A DNA stretch of 64,000 nt from Prostheceraeus crozeri (taxonomy: Eukaryota > Platyhelminthes > Polycladida > Euryleptidae), in contig CAJQUW010016138.1 of assembly GCA_907163375.1 (NCBI GenBank), positions 351,001 through 415,000 of the forward strand. The letters run 5' to 3'. The notes under the pieces are model-generated. The model was not told where the DNA came from and ran no database searches. It was given only the letters and a program-made list of their open reading frames with translations. Each line of letters starts with the position of its first letter. Within the stretch, counting starts at the first letter, position 1. Shown here one piece after another: positions 17,791-28,999 of the stretch. A program made the position numbers and the translations under genes.

Positions 17791-18179
17791 AATAATATAG
17801 GTTTAATTAATCAAATGTTGACAAACTTTGTTAGGTTTTTACTAAACGGCATGTTCTACCTGACTGCTCGTTTCAATTCAATGAGGTAGACAGTAGCACG
17901 GGAGAAGTAGAGTCCACTGGACCATTAGGATAGGCTGCTGCTGATCTAATAGGGGATGTAAACGAGTGAATAGAGAGACATGCCAACTATCTCGTCAGCA
18001 ACTTAAATAAATTTAATGTAAGAGACCGCGGTTTGGTTTCTGATGGGATAGAGAAAGTCGACATAAAAATCAATCTCTAAAAAACAGTTTACAAGATAGT
18101 GGTTGTTTCACCCTACCCAAAGCACTAGCCAGCAAAAAGGCTGTCTTCAATGTACATTGTCAGTCCCAGTGTTTCAAGT

Positions 18180-20460
18180 ATGCCGTCCGCTCCATTCTTC
18201 ACTATAGTGATATAAGTATGCATCGTCAAAGACCAGCTAAATATCACGAACGGGAGGATGAGCTTAAGTTTGACGGCTTCGATGTCAACACATTAGATTT
18301 TAGGGACATCGCCCAATTTGAAAAATTAAATAAAATTAACATAGTCGTCCATCTCTTGGAAAAACGTCTAAATGGCGTTAGGTATAACAACCGCCAAAGT
18401 AACCTTGAGCGGGTTGTCAATCTCCTCCAAATGTATAGCGACAACCACCCAGAATGGCATTATTGTGGTATTCCTAAATTTTCTGGATTGTATCGCCACC
18501 AACAAAGTTATGACAACAAAAATTATTACCGTGATTGCTGCACACGACGCTTTAGGTCATAACCATTCTTTGAACAACACCACGAGTGGTGCTCTCGGGG
18601 TAAACGTCAAATGGAAATCATGCCCAAAGGTAAATTTTATAGGTATGAAGAAAACGGCAATGAGCTCAGTCCCATGTGCACCATTTATGCGGACATTGAA
18701 TGTTACATTGAACAAGAAGACCAAACGCATGAGCCAGTAGCCATTGCCTGTTATGAAGTATGGCATCCATCCTAGGGGAATCAAAAGAAGATGCATGTGT
18801 GGCAAGGGGAGGAGTGCGTTGAAAACTTCCTCAACTTTTTAGATAGGAAAGGCCGTTTTCATCAACGGTATGAAACGGAGCTGACTAGGAAGCCCATGTG
18901 CTTCACAGAAGCCGATAAACTAATATTTGATAGGATCACGGAATGTCCTCGCTGCTGCTCATCCTTTCATGATCGGCGACATAGGAAAGTGAGGGACCAT
19001 TGCCATCTCAGTGGTAAATTAGGTCTGCCTTATGCAGTAAATGTAATTTGACTCTTAGGCTCAAAAGGCGAACGCGCTCCGTCATCTTCCATAGCTTTAA
19101 ATGTTATGATGCTCACATTCGCCATGGATTCGGTAAAATGAAATCCTGGTCATCCAAAGTCATTGCACAAAGTAAGGAAAAATTTATGTGCATCACTGCC
19201 AAAGTACAAGTGGACAAAGCAGCTGAAGGGAAGTCTGTCTTCTATGACATACAGTTTCTAGATAGCTTTCAATTTATGTCTTCTTCCTCAGCTGCGTTGG
19301 CCAGTAATTTAGAAACACATCCCCTCACTCAACATTTAAAAAAAGACTATCCCAACATTAGTGAAGGTCTCATGCGACAGAAAGGGGTGTTTCCTTATAG
19401 TTATTTTAGTTCAATGGAGACATTGAGGGAGACATCCCTTCCGTCCATAGATAAATCTAAAAATGATTTGACGGGTGAGGACTGTTCGCCGGATGACTAT
19501 AGGCATGTAGAGCAAGCATGGTTAGAATTTAGGTGTCGCACTTTTCATGACTATATGCTTGCCTACCTAAAATTAGACGTCTATCTGTTGGCTGACGCAT
19601 TTGAGACTTTTAGGAAAGTTACATTAGAACAGGACGCCTTAGACCCCGTCCATTTTGTTAGTCTGCCGGGTCTGTCCTATCAGTCAGCCTTCAAGATGAC
19701 GAAAGAGAGAATAAATTTACTGCAAGATGCAGAAATGTATACATTATTTGAACGTGGTATTAGAGGGCTTAACGCTTGTCAACAAGCATGTTGTGAGCAG
19801 CACCCAAGACATAGGATCTACCCTAAATTTAATGTACATAGACCAGAATAATTTGTATGGAAGTGCATCATCCAATCCTTTGTTACTGTCTGACTTCCAA
19901 TGGGTAGAGCCTATGACATTGGGCACTTCTCCAATCCAGCACACATCATGGCAGTGGAAGATGAGACCGATGTAGGTTATTTATTTGAAGTCGGTCTCAT
20001 CTATCCAGAGTGTATCAAGAAAAAGACAGTTCATTTTCCTCTCGCAAATAAATTTAAAATATTTACCACCAAAGTTTGATAGTTCCAACTATCCCACTGA
20101 CCATCGACTTTACTCTAACACAAATAAAGCGAAGCTTGGCTGCTTTAAGGATGAGCGCGCCGGCAAAGAGATAGAGATTATCTTGCTTCGTCCCTAGATG
20201 CACTCCATGAAACTAAAATCCACAATTAACGGGCAAAAGGCATCTCGAAGTCAGTCGTTGGGAATATGACACATATGTAGGGACTGTCGAGATGCCATAA
20301 ATTCTCTTAAAATTAAAAAGGCAGAAATGACCATTATAAAATCTCAGTCGCATCAAGTCAGAACAACAACGTTTAGGAATCGAGGCCTCTCAGCTTAGGA
20401 AGATAAGCGATGCTGGATGAGTCCTAGTCAATTACTACCTTACGGACATCCAGACACACA
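18180..20460 (+). pseudogene. polB: Polinton DNA polymerase B (PolB3), broken, palm partly deleted
   Basis: Recognisable pieces in shifting frames: an N-terminal part with NNRQSNLERVVNLLQMY (18,218-18,562), exonuclease motif I CTIYADIECYI (about 18,680), an HNH/endonuclease VII-like patch CPRCCSS...RDHCHLSGK (18,945-19,020), an Exo II-like YDAH patch, LDSFQFMSSS (about 19,260), Exo III in YLKLDVYLLAD (about 19,580) and palm motif A YIDQNNLYGSA (about 19,845). Motifs B and C (K..YG, DTDS) are absent: the sequence jumps to a C-terminal tail resembling GLSA-x-EDKR ... LPYGHP (20,380-20,450). At least five stops or frameshifts make it inactive. The layout resembles PolB2 more than PolB1. Confidence 0.85.
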
Positions 20461-20865
20461 TTCACCACCACCCAAAAGACAGAAACTTTCTCCTCTTCCG
20501 TCCGGCGATGTTTGATGATGAATGCTTCCTCTCTGCTGTGGTTGATGTTTTGATTTTTCACTACTTGGCGTTTTCTATGGGGTGTTGTGAATAAGTACCT
20601 TGTGACGTGCGTCCAACTCCTGATCACTCCATATCATCGGTGACCTATCAAATTGTTTTCCTGACTTTGTTTTGTCCCTGTACAGCTTGCTGCACGACAG
20701 TGACCTTGTTTTCTCCGATGATGTGTGAAATAAAAACTTTGATTTCTGCAACCATCAGTAGTACCTATGTGTGGTTCCATGAAAATCGGGTGTGTCATGT
20801 ATATGCTGCGTCGTTTACTTTTCACATGAAGTTGGGGTTCAAATAGGTGGGACTGAATTAGTAAT

Positions 20866-21065
20866 GAACCATTCCACTGTTTGTTCAGTTAGAAATAAAG
20901 TCATAACCATTTCACTGTTTGTTTAGTTAGAAATAATGTCATAGCCATTTCAGTGTTTGTAAGATAGGTAAAGTATAAAATAATGTCAGAACCATTTCAC
21001 TGTTTGTTAAGTTAGAAGCAAAGACAGAACCATTTCACCGCTTGCAAAATTAGAAATAAAGTCGT
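20866..21065. repeat. Tandem repeats of ~45 bases
   Basis: ACCATTTCACTGTTTG...AGTTAGAAATAAAGTC occurs four times with small changes. Lies between the PolB remains and the minus-strand gene block of E3; no ORF. Confidence 0.75.
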
Positions 21066-21453
21066 ATTTTTATCTGACAACGCATCTTCTGGGTTTTAGG
21101 CAGACATGTCAATGTTATCAATTTCCTGACATGTTTCATCATCAAGTAATCATTCGCAAAAGTTTTTCTATCCGTAGGATAACATCCTCCTATAGCATCC
21201 TTTGCATCTTTATTTAGTTTGGGTTGTTGACTTGCAGTCGCAATGACTCATGTCTATAAATAGTACTGACTCATCATAAGTGGAAAGGCGCCAATCAAAC
21301 TTGTTGATGACTTTCTCACCGGCAAGTGTGTGTGGGCGTTGCTTGACTCATATTGATGGCGCCTCAAGTCAGACAGCGCGACCTTTTCACTGACAAGTGT
21401 GTGTGTGTGTTGGCGATAGTTCATCAGCAATGGGATGACTTATTCAAAGCACA

Positions 21454-21967
21454 TCATGGGATTAACATGACTATTAATTGTGACTTAAACAGATAACGCA
21501 TCAAAGATTTAAAAATGTCTACTTTACTGACATAATGTAAACCGGCTATGATACAATGTCCGTTGTGAAACACTGCAATATGTACAGGATGCCACTTCCG
21601 AATCAGGGCAGCAGGAAAGAGTCCAGTTTCATGAAATATACAATCATTACTGGTTTTAATGTTTGCTAGATTTACAAACATCTTCAATTGAACAGACACT
21701 ACTACATTCTTGAGTGTCAGGGGGCTGAGAAGTAGATGAGGCATGAGTGTTTGCACTTCCTTGACGACTTCGTAACACATGGACTGCATCACGAAATGGG
21801 AAAGGTTTCCTAGGACTTGTATTTTGCCAGTGAAAGATTTCAAGATTTCGGCCATTGGTTATGCGAATGACCAACATTTGTGGACGCCCGCGATGATACA
21901 CTGAATCGGGAAGATGGGCGTGCAACTGTTCTAAATCGATGTCTCTTCTGAGATTCATTTCGCGCAT
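21454..21967 (-). pseudogene. TATA-binding-protein-like gene, frameshifted
   Basis: Two overlapping frames together follow the whole TBP core. The first repeat is in the frame from 21,967: NLRRDIDLEQLHAHLPDSVY then MLVIRITNGRNLEIF, matching the TBP pattern NL...LDL..IALHARNAEY ... VIMRI......LIF. The frame then shifts near 21,850 and continues as FTGKIQVLG (TBP SSGKMVCTG), PLTLKNVVVSVQLKMFVNLA (TBP linker plus second-repeat start), ETGLFPAALIRKWHP (ELFPGLIYRM..P), AVFHNGHCIIAG (IFVSGKVVLTG) and a final helix. TBP would recruit transcription machinery to promoters; in large DNA viruses such genes serve late transcription. The break is one frameshift; the rest is intact. Confidence 0.75.
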
Positions 21968-22494
21968 GGCGTTGATGATGCGGATGGGGAGCGTGATTCA
22001 CAAAAGACATGAGGGTTGAGTGAACTTCTCTTTTATACTTTTCCCATTAAGGCTTTGGAACAACGATGTAGCAGTGATCATTATGTAGAATATCATGAAT
22101 GTATAATTATATGAATATAATGAACATATAATAGAATTATATGTAAATAATTATGTAATATCTTCTCCCAAACTTATCACACGACAAGTGTTAGACGTTA
22201 TAGAACGATGCAACTTTCGCAATTGAAAGCGTTCTAGAGTTATCTGAATATGACATTTCATATCATGAAATGTGACACACTGATTTGTTCATGACACAAA
22301 GAGGCATGCAGATAATTTCCTCATGACTCTACTTTTATTCGAAACTTAGTGAAGAGGTTCCTCTGTGCCTATGAAAGATGGAGAGTGGTGTTCATGTGTG
22401 GCACGGTGAGTGTAAATTTTTATTTCTTGATAAGGTGATCGTTAGGACTTGGTCTCATAAAGACCGATGGTGCGTTCTCAGTGTGTGGAGAATG

Positions 22495-23061
22495 TTACTG
22501 TGGCTGATCATTATCAACATGGACATCATTTGTAAAGGTCATGGAGACAAGATGAAGATTCAACGTAAACAGTCTTCCGTCCCTGCACGGACCCATGTAG
22601 ATGGTATATATTTTAAATGCAAAGGAGTAGATACTTTTTCCTAATATGGGGAGGGGTTTGCAACTGAGTATGTCGAATTCGTTACCCTCCATTTCATGGA
22701 TGATGAGACAGTGTCTATCTATATGAACATACATGAATCTTCTTTCCATGATTGGAACTTCTGGCCATTTCTCGTTGTGTCGAACAATCTCTTTGGGAAT
22801 GGTGAGATTTTCTTTAAGGAATGTGTCAAGAGTATTGAATTGCAACCGTGTCCAAATGTCGAACGGCACAAATACAGCGATACCATGCTCTGTTGAGACA
22901 ACCTTAAGATAATCTATCCGGTGACTTGGTGTTTTTATGGCAACGACTTCTCCGTGATGAGTAATCTTTGGATTGAAAGCATTTTTGCCCAATGCTAAAG
23001 TAAGGGAGTTCAGTGTATCCAGTGCGAGAGCAGAAGAGTTGATGGCTTCGGGCAACTGCAT
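22495..23061 (-). CDS. Unknown E3 protein, paralogue of the 26.3-26.8 kb ORF
   Basis: 188 residues, no known motif recognised. The central pattern P-x-D-x-W ... L-D ... IP-x-E ... WPE (VFVPFDIWTRLQFNTLDTFL, IPKEIV, KWPEVPI) recurs in the ORF at 26,258-26,782 (SIPIDNWLRQQLDILEDVV, IPTELL, LWPERKI), followed in both by a hydrophobic strand with YVHI or CYIL. The two are probably diverged duplicates within E3. A structural or regulatory virion protein is possible; no function is assigned. Confidence 0.55.
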   Translation of the reverse strand: MQLPEAINSSALALDTLNSLTLALGKNAFNPKITHHGEVVAIKTPSHRIDYLKVVSTEHGIAVFVPFDIWTRLQFNTLDTFLKENLTIPKEIVRHNEKWPEVPIMERRFMYVHIDRHCLIIHEMEGNEFDILSCKPLPILGKSIYSFAFKIYTIYMGPCRDGRLFTLNLHLVSMTFTNDVHVDNDQPQ

Positions 23062-23339
23062 GATTAGCGCAGGGACGGAAATGATTGTAATGATTCAGTC
23101 ACCCGTTTTACAGCCTCACCTAGCTCTAATCACCAGCTTTTCCCTTTTCATGTTTTCCTAGTCTTTGTTACGTGACAAAGAGTGCTGTTCCATCATGGTA
23201 GTCAGCGTGAACTTTTCACCGTGTGAGTGGTTGATCTGACTCATTGTTGACACGCCCCTATTCATGCGCAATGACTGTACTCTCAAAGCGAACAAAGTCG
23301 TTCTAGTGGTTACTACTCAGTTCACGAAGACTTTAATGA

Positions 23340-23530
23340 CACGCCTCTTTTAACGAACAAAGACCCATTCATCTCTCTAACAAAGCAGAGTGACTCATGT
23401 TGCAACACGCCCGCTTTAACGAACAAAGACATGTTAGTAACAAAGCAGAGTGGCTCATGTTACGACACGCCCCTCTTGACAAACAAAAACCTATTAGCAA
23501 CAAAGCAGAATGACTCATTTTGCTCTATAG
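23340..23530. repeat. Tandem repeats with ACAAAGCAGAGTGACTCATG
   Basis: Three to four copies of a ~63-base unit containing CACGCCC(C/G)-CTTT/TTG-AACGAACAAAGAC and AACAAAGCAGAGTGACTCATGTT. TGACTCA is an AP-1-like site; repeated copies suggest a regulatory array between two minus-strand ORFs. Confidence 0.6.
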
Positions 23531-23573
23531 CCCATTGCAAAGGTGTATCTCAGTAAAACGAAACTTCATTGAA

Positions 23574-24020
23574 TTATCTCATCTGCACAACATGTTGACT
23601 ATCAAACAAAGTCGTCGTTGTAAACACACTCAGTTGAATCATTATATGTTTAACAACATATGCATTTCCTTCCATCGTCTCTTCCATTCTCTCCATAATT
23701 CTCTCCATATGTCGTGCATAAAATAGGTCACCCTGAGTAATCCGTTCTGAGCAATAGGATCCAAAACAAAGTGGTTTTTGCGAATCTTTCAACTCAATAT
23801 AAGCAATGAGTCTACCCTTCACATCTTGAGGTTGTAAACTCTCTATTAATCTTTTGAAGAGAGGAAGGCTTTTAGGTACTGCCACTTTCATATCATTTGT
23901 CTTTACCATAAATGTAAGTTTCGAATCTTGTAAAAATCCATCGAATCCTTGTTTACCAACAGTCAAATCACACATGTAGTTACTTAACATACGATGTGTC
24001 ATCATAAACGTCGTTAACAC
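23574..24020 (-). CDS. Hypothetical E3 protein
   Basis: 148 residues, unrecognised. A mixed alpha/beta composition with DVKGRLIAYIELKDSQKPLC in the middle and a Met/Glu-rich helix (HMERIMERMEETMEG) near the end. It lies in the same orientation as the other minus-strand E3 ORFs. It may be real or a remnant; no homologue is claimed. Confidence 0.4.
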   Translation of the reverse strand: MLTTFMMTHRMLSNYMCDLTVGKQGFDGFLQDSKLTFMVKTNDMKVAVPKSLPLFKRLIESLQPQDVKGRLIAYIELKDSQKPLCFGSYCSERITQGDLFYARHMERIMERMEETMEGNAYVVKHIMIQLSVFTTTTLFDSQHVVQMR

Positions 24021-24161
24021 TCACTAGATTTACTATCGCTTCAATGACTTCCACTATGAATATAACGGAAATGACAAACATGCTCTACTGTAAGTTTATT
24101 CAACATCAGTCAAAAGTCACAAAGCAATCAGAGGGTAGTGAATACAATTCATGAAAGATCA

Positions 24162-24468
24162 TCACTCATTCGCAAGGAGTAAAACATGCTCTATTTCAGA
24201 CTCTATTTCCATGCTGTTGACAATAATATAGATACAGTTTATAAACATCATAATGACTACAATGCCAGTGTGAAGAGAGTTTTGCAATGTAGGTGGCTTT
24301 ACTTCTAGTATCACAGCGTGATGGTGGTCTGTAAAGGCAGTGGCGTCGCGTGCTCTCAGACCATGGGCCCTCACTCGGCATTGGTATACTATTTCGATAC
24401 CAGACATTTTTTGTTACAACATCAATTTTCATAAAAGCTGAATTTTCAATGACAATCTCCCCGAACAT
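24162..24468 (-). CDS. Hypothetical E3 ORFs, two overlapping frames
   Basis: Two overlapping frames (24,468-24,196 and 24,407-24,162) cover the same stretch. The second ends in a hydrophobic segment TGIVVIMMFINCIYIIVNSM, a likely membrane helix, preceded by a strand-rich part. The first starts with a better Met context. They may be one gene with a frameshift; function unknown. Confidence 0.35.
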
Positions 24469-25365
24469 TTTTTAAGGCCAAGTGAATGTGCACATGAGAA
24501 GGGACTGCTCATATCGCTTAACCGCCTTAACTCATTGAGCTGAGATTACTATATACCTCTCTGTCCGGACCACATTTTCTCGAGGAAAGAGGAGGCAAGA
24601 CCATCTGCTTCTTGCGTTTCTCACGGCCGGTCAGTCGCTCATGTGTTTGAACTTTGATGCATTAAAATGTCTTATCTATTTCTTATTTCTTTCTCTTTTA
24701 GTACTTTCAATTTTTATATCAGGTGTTGGCCTACCTTGCTTGATGACTGTCATCTTTTCAGTATATTCCTTTCGGACAAAAGACGTGGTCATACTCTTAT
24801 CTGCAGTACTAAACATAGCGTCACATCATTCACGTAAAAACAAATTTTGGAATTCTGCCGAATCTATGGGTGTTCGTGTCAGATGCATTATTCTGCATTC
24901 ATTAGTGAACACTCATCATCTGATCGCAGTTTTGTCTGAACGTCAGCCATCTGCCACTGTTGACGTAGTGGCCTCTCTGACATAAAGCGAACCCAGGAAC
25001 AATTGCGTTGCGCTTCCCTTACTATATATAGATACCGCGCATCGATCAAGAATTTCGTAGAATTTCATTGCAAAAATTGGAGAAGTCAAAGTATTGTGTC
25101 TATTGGGAAAGCTAATATTGGCGAGGGCGCGTGCGCTTGCTGCCTCAAACGCACACAACTATCGCTCTGTCTCACATCAATGCTCCGTCTGAACACACGA
25201 CGAGCTTGTGTGTCTAATTGTTCGAAGAAAACAATTGCGATTCGAGCACGTGCTGCAAAGCTGTTCACTCTTGAGGTTTATCGTCTGATTTTGAGACGTA
25301 AAGCAGCTGTGCACAGCTATCACGAAAATCTGTCGAATTTAAATGAATGATGGCACTTTTCATTT

Positions 25366-25833
25366 TTATAATTGTTGGAAAATTATTTTTGAGGATTCGC
25401 CGAAGGCCTCGCAGGTACGGAGAAGACGCCACTGTGTAAAGGTGATGCCTCTCACCGAAACATACAGCCATATCAAAATCATTTCATCTCTAAACTTCTT
25501 TTGATCACAATGCATATGATAGTCTTGTCTTCCACGATCTACCCGACATGGTAAATTTAAGTTATCAATGTGTAGCTGAAGTGTTGCCGCCTCTCGTTTA
25601 GTATGATTTCCTAATATTTTAACAATGTGAAAACTTGACAGCCATCGTTTGAAATCACATATCAAATACGTTTCATTTAGAAATCCAATATGAATCAATA
25701 TAGAAGGATCAAGTCCATGCACATGACGTCGTGACCATTCGTCTTTGTGTGGAGGACAGTAGGCAAATCTATGATACACACTAACAGCAGCTGGATCGCT
25801 TTCCTTCATTGCAATAGCACTCAACTCCTGCAT
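25366..25833 (-). CDS. Hypothetical E3 protein
   Basis: 155 residues, no recognised motif. Rich in His, Trp and Tyr (HRFAYCPPHKDEWSRRHVHG near residue 20) and without coiled coil or membrane segment. It is in line with the other minus-strand ORFs and ends close to a TATA-poor gap. Could be a structural protein piece. Confidence 0.4.
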   Translation of the reverse strand: MQELSAIAMKESDPAAVSVYHRFAYCPPHKDEWSRRHVHGLDPSILIHIGFLNETYLICDFKRWLSSFHIVKILGNHTKREAATLQLHIDNLNLPCRVDRGRQDYHMHCDQKKFRDEMILIWLYVSVRGITFTQWRLLRTCEAFGESSKIIFQQL

Positions 25834-25893
25834 TGGAATCCCTCACTGTCTATGAAGATGACAACCTACAACATTAAAAAGACTTAATGTACA

Positions 25894-26208
25894 TTACAAA
25901 ATAATGCATTGAGTAGGAACTTTGCAAGGATGTCTGTCATTCAAATAACAAATATACTTGCAAATACATGCAGTATGATTGAAATGTATTAATTTAATAT
26001 AGCGCGGAATACCACGTTTACCACATTCACTACAAACTAACTGATTAGAATGCTCAAGATTTCTCTTAGGTGACAGCAGCCTCTTTCTTTGATGAACGAC
26101 GACGTTTAGGTTTGGTGACAGGTTCTTGACACTCTTTGACACAACAATCAATGACTTTCTCAATGTGATCAAGTCCTGTTGACTCAGGTTGATGATGAAT
26201 TTCAGCAA
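25894..26208 (-). CDS. Small Cys-rich protein
   Basis: 104 residues. The C-terminal half carries CSECGKRG, then CICKYIC and C, a spacing that could bind zinc; the N-terminal half is basic. Unknown function. It sits just downstream of the 26.3-26.8 kb ORF on the same strand, 49 bases apart, so the two may be co-transcribed or once one gene. Confidence 0.4.
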   Translation of the reverse strand: MLKFIINLSQQDLITLRKSLIVVSKSVKNLSPNLNVVVHQRKRLLSPKRNLEHSNQLVCSECGKRGIPRYIKLIHFNHTACICKYICYLNDRHPCKVPTQCIIL

Positions 26209-26257
26209 TACGTGGATTGAGAGAAATCAAATTATCATCTGATTGATGAGGTCCCCC

Positions 26258-26782
26258 TTAAACAGCAGGCACCTCAATACGAAAGGAATGAAAGCCTGCA
26301 CCTTGAGATGACAATTCTGTTTCAACTGACTGTTCAACTGTCACTCCTGAAGTGACTTTACAATACTTGCTTTGCAAAATATAGCAGCGAGTGCCGCGAT
26401 ACAAAGGTTTATAAGATGAAATTTTCCTTTCTGGCCACAACTGCAATAGTTCAGTTGGAATAAGAGCCTTTTGCCTCACAACGTCTTCTAGAATGTCAAG
26501 CTGTTGACGCAACCAATTATCGATAGGTATACTCAGATTTTGACCGCAACGATTTACCTGCGTATCCACTTTTTGCAAGTATACTGCCGGCGTTTGAAGA
26601 TAGAGTCGAACACCGTTGTAGCGCACTTGTTGTTTGTAGGTGGGATAGCCTTGAATTGCCTTTTCAATTTTCGAAGTCCGCAGCTCGAGATGATGAGGAT
26701 TCAGTGATGCAGAAGTAGGAGTAGGATTCATGGTCATGGCAGTCCGCAACGAAAGAATACCACTAAGTACATTCATGATCAT
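26258..26782 (-). CDS. Unknown E3 protein, paralogue of the 22.5-23.1 kb ORF
   Basis: 174 residues. Shares the P-x-D-x-W ... L-D/E-x-L ... IP-x-E-L ... WPE arrangement with the ORF at 22,495-23,061, at similar spacing. The N-terminal 25 residues are Ser/Thr/Pro-rich. Intact frame. It is the outermost gene near the right terminal repeat. Function unknown; duplication within one element suggests subunits of one structure. Confidence 0.55.
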   Translation of the reverse strand: MIMNVLSGILSLRTAMTMNPTPTSASLNPHHLELRTSKIEKAIQGYPTYKQQVRYNGVRLYLQTPAVYLQKVDTQVNRCGQNLSIPIDNWLRQQLDILEDVVRQKALIPTELLQLWPERKISSYKPLYRGTRCYILQSKYCKVTSGVTVEQSVETELSSQGAGFHSFRIEVPAV

Positions 26783-27212
26783 CAGAGAAAAGAAAATCCT
26801 TAGCTTAGCAGTGACATATGAGCTGGCCCTGAAGAGGACCTTTTGTTGCGTTCACATTATTTACAGCTATTAATATAGCTCCTCGTCTTCATCTAGTAAA
26901 ATGAGTGTACCCTTCCGCCTCAAATTAAGCTTCAATTCCTTAAAGGACTTGAAGGTATAACGTCTAGGTGGCGGTGGTGGAGGCGCTGGTGGTGATGGTT
27001 CAACAAAATATGTTTGTACAATTATCAGCAACACTATCTCCTGCTCCTCTCTTCTAAAATGATCTAGGCCACACAGTCGTGATACTCACTTGCAAATTTG
27101 GAGACAGGATTGAATCTGGAAAAATTGAGACGGAGAATGGCTTGAGCAAGTCACACACTCTTTTCAATTCAAGAGAATGAAATGAAGAGAAAATGGGGAG
27201 ATGACTGCTTTT

Positions 27213-27789
27213 ATATGCATGCTATCATCGGAGCTCCGGAGTTCACCTGCCTCGACCAAGTCGGGAGGAGAACTGATTCCCATAAGTGGAGAGAGACTCC
27301 ACTTATATAGCCGAGGATGCGATCGGTCGAGAAACATCACTTCTGCCTCCCAGCCGACTTTCCTCCTATTTCCCAAACCCTTCTCTGCTTTCCCTTCCTG
27401 CTTGCTTGCTTGCCTGCCGGGGGGGGGGGAGCGGTCGGTTTTCCAGATTTCATCCGATGGAGCTAGAAACAACCCTCCCGACTCAAAATCTCACGTAGAG
27501 TCCAAATTTGCCCTCCGTTTTCCTCTCCGAAGCCTTCTTCATGCCGAAAAATGGCCTTTCTCATCCCAAAACGTCCAAAACCTGCAAAATCCTAAGGGTG
27601 GAAAACTAAAGTCTAACAGTCAACAGCCAAAGACAGACAGGAGGGGGGAGGGGGATCGGTTTCCTCCTCTAGGTCCGATCACCTCCATCACATCCTTTGC
27701 CATGTCCTTCCTGCCTGGAGGGGGGAGGGAGGGGATGGGGATGAGCCATAACTGCTCATTTGTCCTTCTTTTTGGCATCTGCTTACTAC
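27213..27789. repeat. E3 right terminal inverted repeat
   Basis: Inverse complement of the left end: near-identical over 27,213-27,600, then a region with a different inner segment (Polinton ends often vary there) and a matching outer tip ending ACTACT at 27,789. The G-run near 27,420 is shorter than its counterpart C-run on the left. Confidence 0.8.
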
Positions 27790-28999
27790 TGTTCTGTAAA
27801 GAAAACATTCATTTTTTCTAAATAAGTTTCATTACTAATAATGTAATTCGTCTGACAGTTGAGCTTTCAATACCTACCCTAGGTATGAGTAAATTAAATT
27901 AAATGGAAATATGAGCTGATTGATTGAATGATACTCGGACCTAATACCACAGTTATAAACTACTCCTCGCCTTTTCAGCTACGCTGTACTTCTTGCTACT
28001 CCTTGACGCTGACAGTTTGTCCAAACGTTGACCTCGCATATGTACTGTATTTTACCTATACTATTTTATTCAAGCGTCTGGCCTTCTAAAAGCATGCTTA
28101 TTGCTTATTTGCCTCACGAATGAGTATAACAATGAATGAAGCACGAGGGAACCAATACTTTCTGATCTCTCTTTTGATATATTGTTCATCGAAATCGGTG
28201 TGCTAAGAAAGAAATAGCGATGTCGTAAAGTTATCACAAAACTTGATTCTAATGACTGAAAATATCACATTCTCACCTGTTCATCAAAAATGCTAGTTAG
28301 GAACCTGCGAATCAGAAAATTTTGAGTCGAATCGAATCGAAATTTCGCAGATCCCTAATGTTATTGTTTGTTTTTTTCAGAATCCATGCGACGTAGTCTA
28401 AGCAACAAGAATATGTAAGTTCAATAGTTATTTGCTAGACTTCTTTCAATATTTTTCTCGTTACTAATAAGAAAAATATTGAAAGTCATTACAACCTAAA
28501 GTGCATTAACACTATGAAAGTCAATTAAGATTCAAAACACTATAGTTGAATAAAATTAGCAGCTGCACGACAACGCACAAGCAAGTAGCGAAGCTGTTTC
28601 TCTGTCTTCTTACTTGCAGATGCTCATTATTCATGTTCATCAATCAATTGAATAGATTAGGCGGTCATAAGAAAAATGCTTGAAAACTAACATCTTTTTT
28701 GTGAAAAAGTAGGAATGTGGCATTTTCAGTCAATGGAGCCCCGATTACATGGCAACTTAACGATGTCGTTTCTTTCCTAGTTCACCGATTTCGATGAGCG
28801 ATGCATCAAAAGAAATCTCAGAAATAAGAAAAGAGGACAAGTCAGGTAGATAATCAATCACAATAAAGAGTGTAAACAAACAAAAGATGCTCAAAGAAGC
28901 AACAAAAGAAAGAAAAACCCAATCAAAGAATGAAAAGCCGATCACAAAATTCAGGTCAAACCAATCCTGTAAAACAGCCATCATTGAACAATTGTTTAT
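27790..28999. other. Intergenic, no gene seen
   Basis: Only short ORFs without homology signals. A patch near 28,310-28,365 (GAGTCGAATCGAATCGAAATTTCGCAGATCCC) looks like an end of a small non-autonomous DNA transposon, but no partner end was located. Confidence 0.4.

Larger units (their letters stand above)
13195..27789. mobile_element. E3: complete but decayed Polinton with long terminal inverted repeats
   Basis: The two ends are inverted copies. Both begin AGTAGTA followed within a few bases by CAGATGCCAAAAA, and AG...CT is the usual Polinton terminus. The length, 14.6 kb, is in the usual range. Flanking hexamers GTCCTA and GTTCTG agree at four of six positions, a possible worn target-site duplication. 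Inside are PolB remains on the plus strand (right-reading) and a run of minus-strand ORFs including a TBP-like gene. Integrase, ATPase and protease were not recognised, perhaps through decay or spliced structure. GC content is well above E1/E2. Confidence 0.8.

Noticed and set aside
20424..20846. Short ORFs on both strands after PolB3
   Set aside because: No motif; overlapping in opposite strands; likely chance.
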